DNA from: Insulibacter thermoxylanivorax
GTDB taxonomy: Bacteria; Bacillota; Bacilli; Paenibacillales; DA-C8
Direction: 5' to 3'
DNA: 33,512 nucleotides
Assembly (NCBI RefSeq): GCF_015472005.1
Contig: NZ_BMAQ01000036.1
Location: 1-33,512 of the forward strand
The notes below the pieces were generated by a model. That model had not been told where the DNA came from and ran no database searches. It saw nothing but the letters and a program-made list of their open reading frames with translations. Below are positions 21,433 through 30,098 of the stretch, piece by piece (within the stretch, counting starts at the first letter, position 1; each line of letters begins with the position of its first letter). Both the position numbers and the translations under genes were made by a program.

Positions 21433-23472
21433 ATGATGAATAAGAGGATGAAGCTACTCGCGGTTATACTGAAACTTACTTTGATATTATCTCCACTGAC
21501 AACTTTTGCAGCAGATGGAGAAGCAAAACAGACCAATCCAAATCAAGGCTTAGTGAATCATGTCATTAACCTTGAAGGTCAGAGTAAGATGACGATCTAC
21601 GACGTTATGCTGTTCCCGACGAGCCAAGGTAACCAACTAGCCTTTAAGGCAGATATCTACAACGCTAACAACAGTGAATTATCCTTTAACTACTACTGGC
21701 TGCGTGTATTAACAAAGCAGGGGACACGTCACAATGTGAATCTAGTGAACAATGAACAGGGAACTGTAGTGCCTCCAAGAACAACGAAGACGTTCATCTT
21801 TACGTCCATGGTTGATGATGAGCTTAAGCTTTCCGACATATCGTTACAAGTGATCAGATGGAACTTCTCGATGCCGAATTATGAGCAGTCACTTGGTACG
21901 ATGTCCATCAGCGAAGCTTACAATCCATCGGTACCGTGGCAGATTGGCAAAGAGATCGTGATCGCGAACTCACCAGTGCTGTTTACAGGCGAGCGTTATC
22001 AGGTGGGCTCTCTTGGGGAGAATTATGATGTAAAGATCGAACTGAATGCTTTTAACAAAGGAAAATTCACCGTGCAAGTACCGAATTATTCGTATTACAT
22101 ACAGACCGAGGATGCTCTAGTATACCCGGTTACTCAGAACGGTGAAGATGTTAAGGTTCTTCCCAATGGAGACAGCCGAATATCCTTGCAATCGACGATT
22201 CCCAAGACAGTGGATCTCACGAAACTGAAGTTGGTCGTCGTTCAAAACTTCGAACAGCATCAAGTGCCGCAGATGATGATAAACCTGCCTGAGGAGTCTT
22301 CGGCTGTAGAAGAGGTTTATGATGAATATGAATATGACACGGTAGATGGCACGTATACGATCATCATTAAGAATCTGCAGCGTCTGCCCAATAATGAGAC
22401 GGATATTATCAGTGTTGAGTTAGAACTAGCTAATAAATTAAACGAACATGCTTTGCCGAATATGGATTTGGTTGCATCGATCGAAATGGACAATATCGCA
22501 TTAGAACCAAGTGAAATCGAAGGTGTTCGATTAGACAATAATCTCAATATCAAGAAGGGCAATTCTATTACTTATGTATTCAATGCTGAGATTCCGTACA
22601 ACTTCGAATTTGAGCAGATGAGATTTAATCTAAGTGAGAAGCGTGGAGAATCGAGTTATGCTATTGCGACCTTCACAAATGATGTCTCGAAATTTAAGTT
22701 AGATAAAGTCTCGGCTATTAAAACTGATACAATCGGAAAACGAAGCACTGTTTATATCCTGAAAAGCAATGTATATGAAGGCAAAGAAACGGATATTATA
22801 TATGCGGCTGTACTCATGACGAACAATGAACCAAGATTTGTAACGTTAGAACAACTTGTAGCTTTCTACAAGATCAACGGTGAAATGTATTTTCCAGCTG
22901 AGATTCCAGATAACAAAGTGCTGACGATGCCATCCGGGCAAGCACTAATTCCGATCTATACCAAGATCCCGAAAGGTTTCGAGATTCATGATCTAGAACT
23001 TGTCCTGGGTACACAGTTAACGGATACTGAGTATTACAAGCAAGCTTACGTTCTAGATGTTCCTCAGCCTATTGAAGATGTTAAGGAAGAATTTACGGAT
23101 GTCAAAATTGGCAATTATACAGTAACGTTGGAAGACGTAAAACTTTACATGAATGGTGGTTCAGGAGAACTAAGATTCAAATATGAATTAAGTAAGGAAT
23201 CATACCAACATGAATTAGCAGAACATAAGCTTCGCATAACGATCGTATCCGGTGACAAAAGGTATTCACATGATATAACTCCAGGTGAAGATTTGACGGT
23301 GGATGGGATGTATTTTGAGATGCCTGTCTCCGGTGCTGATCTTGATAAGAATTTACAAAGACACGGATACCATATCGAAGCTCTAGATGTATTTGATGAT
23401 GGTGAGAAATTACTAGTCCAGACTAAGAAGACATACAGTTGGTTTAGCGACACACCTCCGCAGTTTCAATAA
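21433..23472 (+). CDS. Secreted protein of five about 128-residue beta-rich repeats
   Basis: About 679 residues with a signal peptide (cleavage after TTFA, near residue 27) and no membrane anchor or SLH domain. I do not recognise the family. The chain is periodic: a closing motif of the type I-x-x-x-x-(I/T)-P-x-x-x-(D/E)-(L/F)-x-x-(L/M)-x-(L/F) recurs at about residues 251, 380 and 505 (a looser version at about 122), and each unit opens with a Y-(T/D)-V-x-(L/I)-x-x-V-type strand; a fifth unit fills about 555-679. This suggests a string of similar beta-sandwich domains. The start is chosen from GGGAGG at 21421-21426; ATG 21433 or 21436 fits, while ATG 21427 touches the ribosome site. Placed between the S-layer gene and the exporter operon, with its own terminator, it may be an S-layer-associated or wall-associated protein (inference). 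Confidence 0.78.
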   Translation: MMNKRMKLLAVILKLTLILSPLTTFAADGEAKQTNPNQGLVNHVINLEGQSKMTIYDVMLFPTSQGNQLAFKADIYNANNSELSFNYYWLRVLTKQGTRHNVNLVNNEQGTVVPPRTTKTFIFTSMVDDELKLSDISLQVIRWNFSMPNYEQSLGTMSISEAYNPSVPWQIGKEIVIANSPVLFTGERYQVGSLGENYDVKIELNAFNKGKFTVQVPNYSYYIQTEDALVYPVTQNGEDVKVLPNGDSRISLQSTIPKTVDLTKLKLVVVQNFEQHQVPQMMINLPEESSAVEEVYDEYEYDTVDGTYTIIIKNLQRLPNNETDIISVELELANKLNEHALPNMDLVASIEMDNIALEPSEIEGVRLDNNLNIKKGNSITYVFNAEIPYNFEFEQMRFNLSEKRGESSYAIATFTNDVSKFKLDKVSAIKTDTIGKRSTVYILKSNVYEGKETDIIYAAVLMTNNEPRFVTLEQLVAFYKINGEMYFPAEIPDNKVLTMPSGQALIPIYTKIPKGFEIHDLELVLGTQLTDTEYYKQAYVLDVPQPIEDVKEEFTDVKIGNYTVTLEDVKLYMNGGSGELRFKYELSKESYQHELAEHKLRITIVSGDKRYSHDITPGEDLTVDGMYFEMPVSGADLDKNLQRHGYHIEALDVFDDGEKLLVQTKKTYSWFSDTPPQFQ

Positions 23473-23483
23473 CAAGATGATGC

Positions 23484-23527
23484 AAAACGGATTGATTAGC
23501 TATATTAGCCGATCAATCCGTTTTGAT
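23484..23527 (+). terminator. Terminator after the five-repeat secreted protein gene
   Basis: AAAACGGATTGAT (23484-23496) pairs perfectly with ATCAATCCGTTTT (23512-23524); an inner GCT/AGC pairing shortens the loop. A T tract follows within the right arm and beyond (TTTTGAT). Confidence 0.88.
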
Positions 23528-23669
23528 ATACACTAACGATATATGATAGAGATGTATAGATCTTTAGATGTATATATATTACAGAATGACCTAACCATTT
23601 ATATAGTATGATTCATTAATATTTGATATGATGATTAAGTGAAAGATTGGGATAAAGGGGCCAGCATAC

Positions 23670-24455
23670 GTGTATATATTTCGTAAGTTATTGAATGATT
23701 TACGATCAAGAAAGGATTTAATTTATTACTATGCTATATATGATCTAAAATCAAACACTGCAAGAACATTTTTTGGCTTCTTATGGTGGATCATCGATCC
23801 TATCATCTATATGGGAATGTTTTACTTACTCGTACAAGTAATTTTGGGAAGAGGCGGTCCGGATTACGGAATATTTCTCTTTGTCGCACTTATTCCTTTG
23901 AAATGGACTATTTCTACATTAGTAGAGGGAACTAGTGCAATTACCTCCAAAGCCTCTTTATTACAACAGATTTACGTTCCCAAAATCACATTTGTCGTAA
24001 TTTCCGTCCTAAAGAATTTATTTAAATTTATAATTGGTTTAATAGCACTTTTTATATTTTTACTTATCTATAAGGTTGAAATTTCGTTATATATGCTGGA
24101 AGTCATAGTAGTGATTGCTAGCCATTTTCTCTTTTTACTTTCTCTCTCCACAATATCAGCACACTTTGGTGTGTATTTTAGAGATTTAAGGAACTTAATG
24201 CAGTATATATGTAGAGCCATGTATTATTTATCTCCAGTCATGTTCAAAGTAGATAATTTATCACCTGAGCTTCAAAGATGGATCTTTCTCAATCCTCTTA
24301 CAGTCTTTATGGAATCATATCGTAATGTTCTACTATACCAAAGTCAGCCTATATGGCTTGGCCTTCTAATCATTTCGATTATTTCGATAATCCTTCTATA
24401 TATCGGTTTGAAATTACTATTTAAATATGATAAAGAATATGCCAAGGTGGTATAA
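23670..24455 (+). CDS. wzm: ABC-2 type polysaccharide export permease (Wzm/TagG-like)
   Basis: A 261-residue membrane protein with six predicted helices, the size of Wzm/RfbA/TagG permeases that export completed lipid-linked polysaccharides. The early segment T-A-R-T-F-F-G-F-L-W-W-I-I-D-P and the late Y-L-S-P-V-M-F and N-P-L-T-V-F-M-E-x-Y-R motifs are typical of the ABC-2 family. The GTG start at 23670 has AAAGGGG (23654-23660) nine bases upstream. Its stop overlaps the next gene by one base (TAATG), so permease and ATPase are coupled. It opens the AT-rich glycan operon. The 145 bases before it are very AT-rich, and no promoter pair there is convincing. Confidence 0.92.
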   Translation: MYIFRKLLNDLRSRKDLIYYYAIYDLKSNTARTFFGFLWWIIDPIIYMGMFYLLVQVILGRGGPDYGIFLFVALIPLKWTISTLVEGTSAITSKASLLQQIYVPKITFVVISVLKNLFKFIIGLIALFIFLLIYKVEISLYMLEVIVVIASHFLFLLSLSTISAHFGVYFRDLRNLMQYICRAMYYLSPVMFKVDNLSPELQRWIFLNPLTVFMESYRNVLLYQSQPIWLGLLIISIISIILLYIGLKLLFKYDKEYAKVV

Positions 24456-25186
24456 TGAATAAACCTTTGTTGGAGTTAAAAGATGTTTGGGTATCCTATC
24501 CTGATAAAGAAATAAAAAAAAGAAGCGTTATGTCGTATTTCAAAAGTCGGGGGAAGAAATATTGGGCTCTTAAAGGTATAAGCTTCCATGTGAATCAGGG
24601 TGAAGTTTTGGGTGTCATTGGTCGAAATGGATCCGGGAAAAGCACATTGCTTAAATTGCTATCAGGACTGATAGCGCAGGATTGCGGAGAATATATACTA
24701 AGAGGGGAAAGACCGGTTCTGTTAACATTAGGTGTGGGATTTCAACCTGAACTACTAGGTATACAGAATATATATTTAAATGGACTGTTATTAGGATATA
24801 CAAAAGAAGAAATCGACGAAAAACTTGACGAAATTATCGAATTTTCAGAGCTGGGTGAATTTATTTACAAACCCGTGCGAACCTATTCAAGTGGTATGAA
24901 ATCAAGGTTAGGATTTGCTACAGCTATTACGCTAGATCCACAAATTCTTTTGTTAGATGAGATCCTTGGCGTAGGAGATATAGCATTTAGAGCAAAATGC
25001 GAAGCGAAAATTAAAGAAAAAATCGAAGGTAATCGGACTGTAATTCTCGTCACTCATTCAGATAGTTTACTTAGATCAATATGTCAGACTGCTGTATGGA
25101 TCCATGCAGGTGAACAAATGGCATTTGGTGATGCCAAAACAGTAGCGCAAGAATACTCATCCTTTATGAAAAGGGGATCCAGATGA
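24455..25186 (+). CDS. wzt: Polysaccharide ABC transporter ATP-binding protein (Wzt/TagH-like)
   Basis: A 243-residue ATPase. Walker A is G56-R-N-G-S-G-K-S63, the signature is SSGMK (145-149), Walker B is ILLLDE (164-169) and the H-loop histidine is H201. The N-terminal stretch with W-A-L-K-x-I-S-F is that of the Wzt/RfbB/TagH subfamily that powers export of undecaprenyl-linked glycans. The protein ends soon after the nucleotide-binding domain, so it lacks the C-terminal carbohydrate-binding domain seen in Escherichia coli O9a Wzt. Recognition of a capped glycan end by this subunit is therefore not expected. The stop overlaps the following glycosyltransferase start as ATGA. Confidence 0.94.
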   Translation: MNKPLLELKDVWVSYPDKEIKKRSVMSYFKSRGKKYWALKGISFHVNQGEVLGVIGRNGSGKSTLLKLLSGLIAQDCGEYILRGERPVLLTLGVGFQPELLGIQNIYLNGLLLGYTKEEIDEKLDEIIEFSELGEFIYKPVRTYSSGMKSRLGFATAITLDPQILLLDEILGVGDIAFRAKCEAKIKEKIEGNRTVILVTHSDSLLRSICQTAVWIHAGEQMAFGDAKTVAQEYSSFMKRGSR

Positions 25187-26388
25187 ACGTTCTCATGTTA
25201 TTATTTAAAGATATTCATCTAGATGCTCGAGTACAAAGAGAAGCGGCTTCACTCGCTGAAGCAGGATATCATGTAGATATCGCTTGCCTTCTTGAAAGAA
25301 GCGACGAGCCAAAGCCAATTCATGAGAATGTAGATATTATACGCATTCCGATTACTACTAAACGGTTTAAAAGAGCTATCTACCAGCCACATGCTAATAA
25401 TCACTCTACTTCTTTAAAATTATTTAGAACTCCAATATTGAAACTGTTAAAAGATATATTTGCGCAATGGGAATATACCCGAAAAGTGTACCAATTGATC
25501 TCAAAAAAGCAATATCATGTATTACATTGTCATGATCTTAATACTTTGCCAGTAGGAAGTTATTTGAAAGGGAAAATTAAGCATATAAAGCTCGTTTATG
25601 ACTCACATGAGCTTTTCAACGAAATGGTCGGAAAAAACAAATTAGAAAAATGGATTGGTTACTTAATTGAAAAGAAATTAATTAAGAACATCAATCATTT
25701 GATTACTGTAAATCCCTATACTGAACAATTTTTTCATAATCGTTACGGAAACATACCTTCAACAATTATACAAAACACACCAATGTGGGATGATCTGTAT
25801 TTTGAATCCTCATCTATAAATTACTGGAGGAATGTGTTTCCTATAGAAGATGATGATGCGATTCTTTTGTATCAAGGCGGATTAACACCACAAAGAGGGA
25901 TTGAAGAATGTATTGAAGCATTATCGATGTTACCAAATAAGTATAAATTAATCATATTAGGTGAGGGTATTTTACGTTCAAAGTTAGAACAGCTTGTTCG
26001 TGACAAGGAGTTGCATGGAAGGGTTTTCTTTCACGATCCCGTTCCTCCTTCAGATATTCTGAAATATACAGCTCAAGCGGATATTGGACTTGTTATGTAC
26101 AAAAATACGTGTCTTAATAATTATCTGTCAACTCCTAATAAAATCTTCGAATATTTTCTATCTGGTATACCAACCGTGGCTTCAAATCATCCGGGTAAAC
26201 GTTATATAGTGTCCAAATTAGGGACAGGAGTTTGTGTGGAGGAGACTTCAGAAGCTATTAAACAAGGTATTATAAAAGTTATGGAGAATTATGAATATTA
26301 CAAATCGAACTGCATATCCAAACGTAATCGATATACTTGGCATATAGAAAAAAATAAATTGATTGATCTATATGATACGCTGGTGTGA
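25183..26388 (+). CDS. GT4-family glycosyltransferase
   Basis: A 401-residue GT-B-fold glycosyltransferase of family 4. The N-terminal half has the L-x-x-A-G-Y-x-V pattern and the C-L-H-C-H-D-L-N-T-L-type segment (VLHCHDLNTLPVGSYLKGK, with YDSHELFNE after it). The C-terminal half has LLYQGGLTPQRGIEECIEAL and the donor-binding stretch TPNKIFEYFLSGIPTVAS, in which the usual E-x7-E is modified. It starts inside the ATPase gene stop (ATGA) and ends 3 bases before the next gene. It should add one sugar to the glycan exported by the adjacent ABC transporter, on the cytoplasmic membrane face. Donor and acceptor cannot be told. Confidence 0.88.
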   Translation: MNVLMLLFKDIHLDARVQREAASLAEAGYHVDIACLLERSDEPKPIHENVDIIRIPITTKRFKRAIYQPHANNHSTSLKLFRTPILKLLKDIFAQWEYTRKVYQLISKKQYHVLHCHDLNTLPVGSYLKGKIKHIKLVYDSHELFNEMVGKNKLEKWIGYLIEKKLIKNINHLITVNPYTEQFFHNRYGNIPSTIIQNTPMWDDLYFESSSINYWRNVFPIEDDDAILLYQGGLTPQRGIEECIEALSMLPNKYKLIILGEGILRSKLEQLVRDKELHGRVFFHDPVPPSDILKYTAQADIGLVMYKNTCLNNYLSTPNKIFEYFLSGIPTVASNHPGKRYIVSKLGTGVCVEETSEAIKQGIIKVMENYEYYKSNCISKRNRYTWHIEKNKLIDLYDTLV

Positions 26389-26391
26389 GCA

Positions 26392-27597
26392 ATGAATAGA
26401 AAGCTCTTAATCGTATCGCAGCATTTCCCTCCGGAGATTGGTGCTGCAAGTAATCGAATGGAACATCTATGTCGTTATCTAAGTAAAGCAGGATATGAAT
26501 TATATGTTATAACTTCTCAACCAAGTTATCCCAATAGAACCCTTTATACGAAGCAAGCATTTTTTTCGAACGAAAATGGTTGCCGACTATATCGTATACC
26601 GATCATATCAATCGGTAATAATGGGGTTTTGAGCAGGATATCGCAACATCTGGCTTTTTTATTGATGGCTTCGATGGTTACTATAATACTCGGTATTCAA
26701 TATCAGATCAAGACATGTATTACCACATCTCCGCCCTTTAGTGTGAACATGATAGGGTTGCTATTCAAATTAACTGGTTGGAGACGAAAATGGATTATGG
26801 AGGTTAGAGATCTATGGCCGGATTCGATGACGGCGGTTGAGTTTATAGAAAAAAATGCTTTAATATATCGATGGTTGAAACGACTCGAGTTGTATTTCTA
26901 TAGAACTGCTTCAAATATTGTTGTTGTTACGAATCAAACAAAGAGGATACTTGAACAGCAAGAGATACCGGCCAATAAAATAAAGATTATTACAAATGGT
27001 ATTCCAGACTGGACAGCAGAAGTATTCAATTTGAAGTTATCTAGTCAAAGAATTAATTCAGAATTTATAATTTTATATGCGGGTAATATAGGGAAATCAC
27101 AAAATCTTGCTCAATTAATTCAAGCAGCTGAGTATTTATCAGATTATAAATTTTGCATTATTGGTGATGGGCTAGAGAAAGAAAAATTAATGAAATTAGT
27201 TGAACGTAAAAATCTAAAAAACATTACATTCATTGATGCAATTACGGATAAGAGATTATTACTAAACTGGTATGCCAAAGCAGATATCGGGGTTATATCG
27301 TTGAAAGATGCAAAGCTTTTTGAGAATGTAATTCCAAGTAAATTATTCGAATATGCTGGTGCAAGATTGCCCATTCTCTTTATAGGGAAGGGAGAGGGGG
27401 CAGAGTTAGTTAATAAATACAAACTGGGGAAAGTTGCTTTGTCCAAGACTGAGGATATTATTGATGCAATCAATTGTATGTATGATGATATTCAAAGTTA
27501 CAGAGAGAATTCGGACAATCTAGACAAATTTATCCAAAAATATCGATGGAGCAGTCTTGCTAATAAATATATTAAGTTAATAGATTCTCATTTATAA
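26392..27597 (+). CDS. GT4-family glycosyltransferase, WbuB-like
   Basis: A 401-residue GT4 enzyme. The start L-I-V-S-Q-H-F-P-P-E-I-G-A-A-S-N-R, the central V-R-D-L-W-P-D-S motif, and YRTASNIVVVT are characteristic of the WbuB/WcaI-like group, whose studied members transfer amino-deoxy sugars such as FucNAc. Two hydrophobic stretches near residues 85-110 suggest membrane association. The C-terminal domain has ILYAGNIGKSQNL and IPSKLFEYAGARLPILF for donor binding. Only 3 bases separate it from the preceding gene, so the two act in one operon. The exact sugar is unknown. Confidence 0.88.
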   Translation: MNRKLLIVSQHFPPEIGAASNRMEHLCRYLSKAGYELYVITSQPSYPNRTLYTKQAFFSNENGCRLYRIPIISIGNNGVLSRISQHLAFLLMASMVTIILGIQYQIKTCITTSPPFSVNMIGLLFKLTGWRRKWIMEVRDLWPDSMTAVEFIEKNALIYRWLKRLELYFYRTASNIVVVTNQTKRILEQQEIPANKIKIITNGIPDWTAEVFNLKLSSQRINSEFIILYAGNIGKSQNLAQLIQAAEYLSDYKFCIIGDGLEKEKLMKLVERKNLKNITFIDAITDKRLLLNWYAKADIGVISLKDAKLFENVIPSKLFEYAGARLPILFIGKGEGAELVNKYKLGKVALSKTEDIIDAINCMYDDIQSYRENSDNLDKFIQKYRWSSLANKYIKLIDSHL

Positions 27598-27612
27598 GGA
27601 GATGTAAAGTTT

Positions 27613-28923
27613 ATGTCGAATTTTGATCATCTATGTGTACTTGGTTTAGGTTATATAGGACTGCCAACAGCTGTAATGTTTGCTAAGCATGGATTAAAGG
27701 TTCATGGAGTGGATGTAAATCCAAAAGTTGTGGAGTCTTTGTTGAATAAAGAACTGCATATAGAGGAACCAGGTCTTAAAGAGATGATGATAGATGTAAT
27801 GAATCATGGTCAATTAACAATCGGAACAGAACCACAAATTGCTGATGCATATATAATTGCAGTTCCAACTCCAATTAATTCTGATAAGAGTGCTAATCTT
27901 GATTATGTGATAAATGCTGCCGAGATGATCTTACCATATCTTAGAGAGAATTCACTTGTCGTCCTTGAATCAACTGTGCCGCCAAGAACGATAGAAGATG
28001 TTCTCGTACCAGTACTAAGTAAGAGTGGTTTAAAAATTGGGGAGCAGTTATTTGTTTCTCACTCACCAGAAAGAGTTCTCCCTGGAAAGTTATTTGAGGA
28101 ATTAGTGAATAACGATCGTGTAGTTGGTGGTATCAATGAACGTTCAAGTCAGATGACTGCTGAGCTGTATAAATTATTTGTTAAAGGAAATATCCATATT
28201 ACTGATGCTACCACTGCTGAAATGGTTAAACTAATGGAGAATACGTATCGCGATGTTAATATTGCCTTAGCAAATGAATTTGCCAAGATTGCGGAAAATC
28301 TTGGTTTTAATGTATGGGAAGCAATACGACTAGCGAATTATCATCCAAGAGTTAATATTCATCGACCTGGTCCTGGTGTGGGTGGACATTGTATAGCGGT
28401 TGATCCTTGGTTTATATATGAGAAAGCTCCAACAACAGCCCAACTTATCCATATGAGTAGAATGATTAATGATCATATGCCGGATTATGTGGTTAGTAAG
28501 CTCGAAGAATTTTTGAAGGATATTAATGATCCAGTTATCGCAATTCTTGGACTCGCATTTAAAGGAAATATTGATGATATGAGAGAAAGCCCTGCTGTTC
28601 ATGTTGTAAATAAACTTAGGAAGAAAGGATATCGACTAAGAGTATATGATCCTTATATTAATCAGCCATTTGATGATAAGACAGTAGACTTTGATGCAGC
28701 GATAGATTCAGCAGATTGTATCCTTATTCTAACAGATCATGATCAATTCAAACATATCGATCCAAAACACTCTTCAAAGAAATTGAGAACAGCAAGAATT
28801 ATGGATACACGTAATGTAATTAATAAGACTCTTTGGGAATTAGAAGGATTTAAAGTTTATTCGCTAGGAATGGAAAAACTAGAAAAGAATCAATCTATGC
28901 ACATTAGCAAATTGTTTATATAG
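27613..28923 (+). CDS. wecC: UDP-N-acetyl-D-mannosamine dehydrogenase (WecC-like)
   Basis: A 436-residue nucleotide-sugar dehydrogenase that oxidises C6 of UDP-ManNAc to UDP-ManNAcA with two NAD+. The Rossmann motif G11-x-G13-x-x-G16 is at the start. The catalytic lysine is probably K206 in EMVKLMENTYRDVNIALANE, and the catalytic cysteine is C260 in GPGVGGHCIAVDPW. The N-I-H-x-P-G-P-G-V-G-G-H-C-I-A-V-D-P-W-F-I wording is that of WecC rather than UDP-glucose dehydrogenase. AAGGAG precedes the ATG. The product predicts a uronic acid, and hence negative charge, in the glycan made by this operon. No UDP-GlcNAc 2-epimerase (WecB/MnaA) gene is in the window, so UDP-ManNAc must come from elsewhere in the genome. 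Confidence 0.93.
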   Translation: MSNFDHLCVLGLGYIGLPTAVMFAKHGLKVHGVDVNPKVVESLLNKELHIEEPGLKEMMIDVMNHGQLTIGTEPQIADAYIIAVPTPINSDKSANLDYVINAAEMILPYLRENSLVVLESTVPPRTIEDVLVPVLSKSGLKIGEQLFVSHSPERVLPGKLFEELVNNDRVVGGINERSSQMTAELYKLFVKGNIHITDATTAEMVKLMENTYRDVNIALANEFAKIAENLGFNVWEAIRLANYHPRVNIHRPGPGVGGHCIAVDPWFIYEKAPTTAQLIHMSRMINDHMPDYVVSKLEEFLKDINDPVIAILGLAFKGNIDDMRESPAVHVVNKLRKKGYRLRVYDPYINQPFDDKTVDFDAAIDSADCILILTDHDQFKHIDPKHSSKKLRTARIMDTRNVINKTLWELEGFKVYSLGMEKLEKNQSMHISKLFI

Positions 28924-28934
28924 AGGTGGATATA

Positions 28935-30098
28935 TTGAAAAAAAATCTTGATATGATTACTCAAGCGTATTTCTTTGAATTGGGAAAAGAATTTGGTGAA
29001 CAGGTAAGAACAAGAATTCATTGGATTTGTGAGCGTGTAAAAGGTAGCCGCGTATTAGATGTAGGGTGCTCACAGGGGATTACTTCAATACTACTGGCAA
29101 GAGAAGGAAAAAGAGTTATCGGATTGGACATATCCGAAGAAGCTATTGAATACGCAAATAATTATTTAAGTAATGAGTCTGTTTTTACTCAACAGAATGT
29201 TGAGTTTATACATTCTAACTTTACAGAGCAAAAATTTGATGAGAAGTTTGACACAGTTATTTTTGGTGAAGTATTGGAGCATTTATTTGATCCTAAAATG
29301 TTTATGGATAAAGCACTCGAATTGTTAGATGAGGATGGGCGAATTATTGTAACAGTTCCATTTGGGATTAACGACTATTTTGATCACAAAAAAACATATT
29401 ATCTGTATGACTTGTTGCAGCTAATGAATGATACAGATCTCGTTTTGGCCGAAATCAAGTTTTTTGGTAAATGGATAGGTGTAGTTTACACAAAAGAAAA
29501 CATAGAAGTTCCCATTAAGTTCGATTTAGAATTACTAATGAAATTAGAAGAGTCTTTTTATCAAGTTGAGAGACAATATTTAAAAACGATAGAAAAATAC
29601 AAAAATGAAATTGATTCATTGAGAGCTGCTCAAAAAAATAATAATGATAACTTAGAGTTAGAGAAATTTATTACTCAATTAGCTGAAATGAAAGAAGCAA
29701 TTAATAATTTAAGTAGCAAAAAATTTATAGGAAACGAATTTCTCGAGGCGAAAAATGAGCGTTATGATCTCATGAAAGAATTTCAAGACACAAAACAAAT
29801 ACTCGAAGGAATTTTAACAAGTATACATCAAGAATCAGAGAAAAGTAATGAACGCTTTTCTCTCGTGGAAAACCTTTATAATTCATTCTTGCAATACAAA
29901 GATGCTAGTTTGATTAATGAGAAAGAGTCAATCATCAAATTAAAGAAAGAATTACAAAATGCTTATGAAGCTGAGGAACGTGCACTAAAACAATTAAAGA
30001 AAATAAATGAACGGTATTATGCACTAAAGAACTCTAAATTCGGCAGAATCGCAACCTTATATTGGAGATTCAGAAAGAAAGTTGGAGGTAGAACATGA
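28935..30098 (+). CDS. SAM methyltransferase with long coiled-coil tail
   Basis: About 387 residues. The N-terminal 190 or so are a class I SAM-dependent methyltransferase: motif I VLDVGCSQG (40-48), acidic end of strand 2 in VIGLDIS, motif FDTVIFGEVLEHL, and a late GRIIVTVPFG. The C-terminal half (about 200-365) is charged, Lys/Glu/Leu-rich and strongly coiled-coil-like, ending in a basic stretch (WRFRKKVGG). This layout resembles methyltransferases that cap glycan chains and set their length through a coiled coil, as WbdD does in E. coli O9a (analogy only; no kinase domain here). Start: AGGTGG (28924-28929) suits the TTG at 28935; the GTG at 28926 lies inside that ribosome site. The gene overlaps the next one by ATGA. 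Confidence 0.85.
   Translation: MKKNLDMITQAYFFELGKEFGEQVRTRIHWICERVKGSRVLDVGCSQGITSILLAREGKRVIGLDISEEAIEYANNYLSNESVFTQQNVEFIHSNFTEQKFDEKFDTVIFGEVLEHLFDPKMFMDKALELLDEDGRIIVTVPFGINDYFDHKKTYYLYDLLQLMNDTDLVLAEIKFFGKWIGVVYTKENIEVPIKFDLELLMKLEESFYQVERQYLKTIEKYKNEIDSLRAAQKNNNDNLELEKFITQLAEMKEAINNLSSKKFIGNEFLEAKNERYDLMKEFQDTKQILEGILTSIHQESEKSNERFSLVENLYNSFLQYKDASLINEKESIIKLKKELQNAYEAEERALKQLKKINERYYALKNSKFGRIATLYWRFRKKVGGRT

Noticed and set aside
23528-23669. Promoter for the glycan operon
   Set aside because: Several TATGAT or TATAGT boxes exist in this AT-rich gap, but none has a good -35 at the right distance, so none is listed as a feature.
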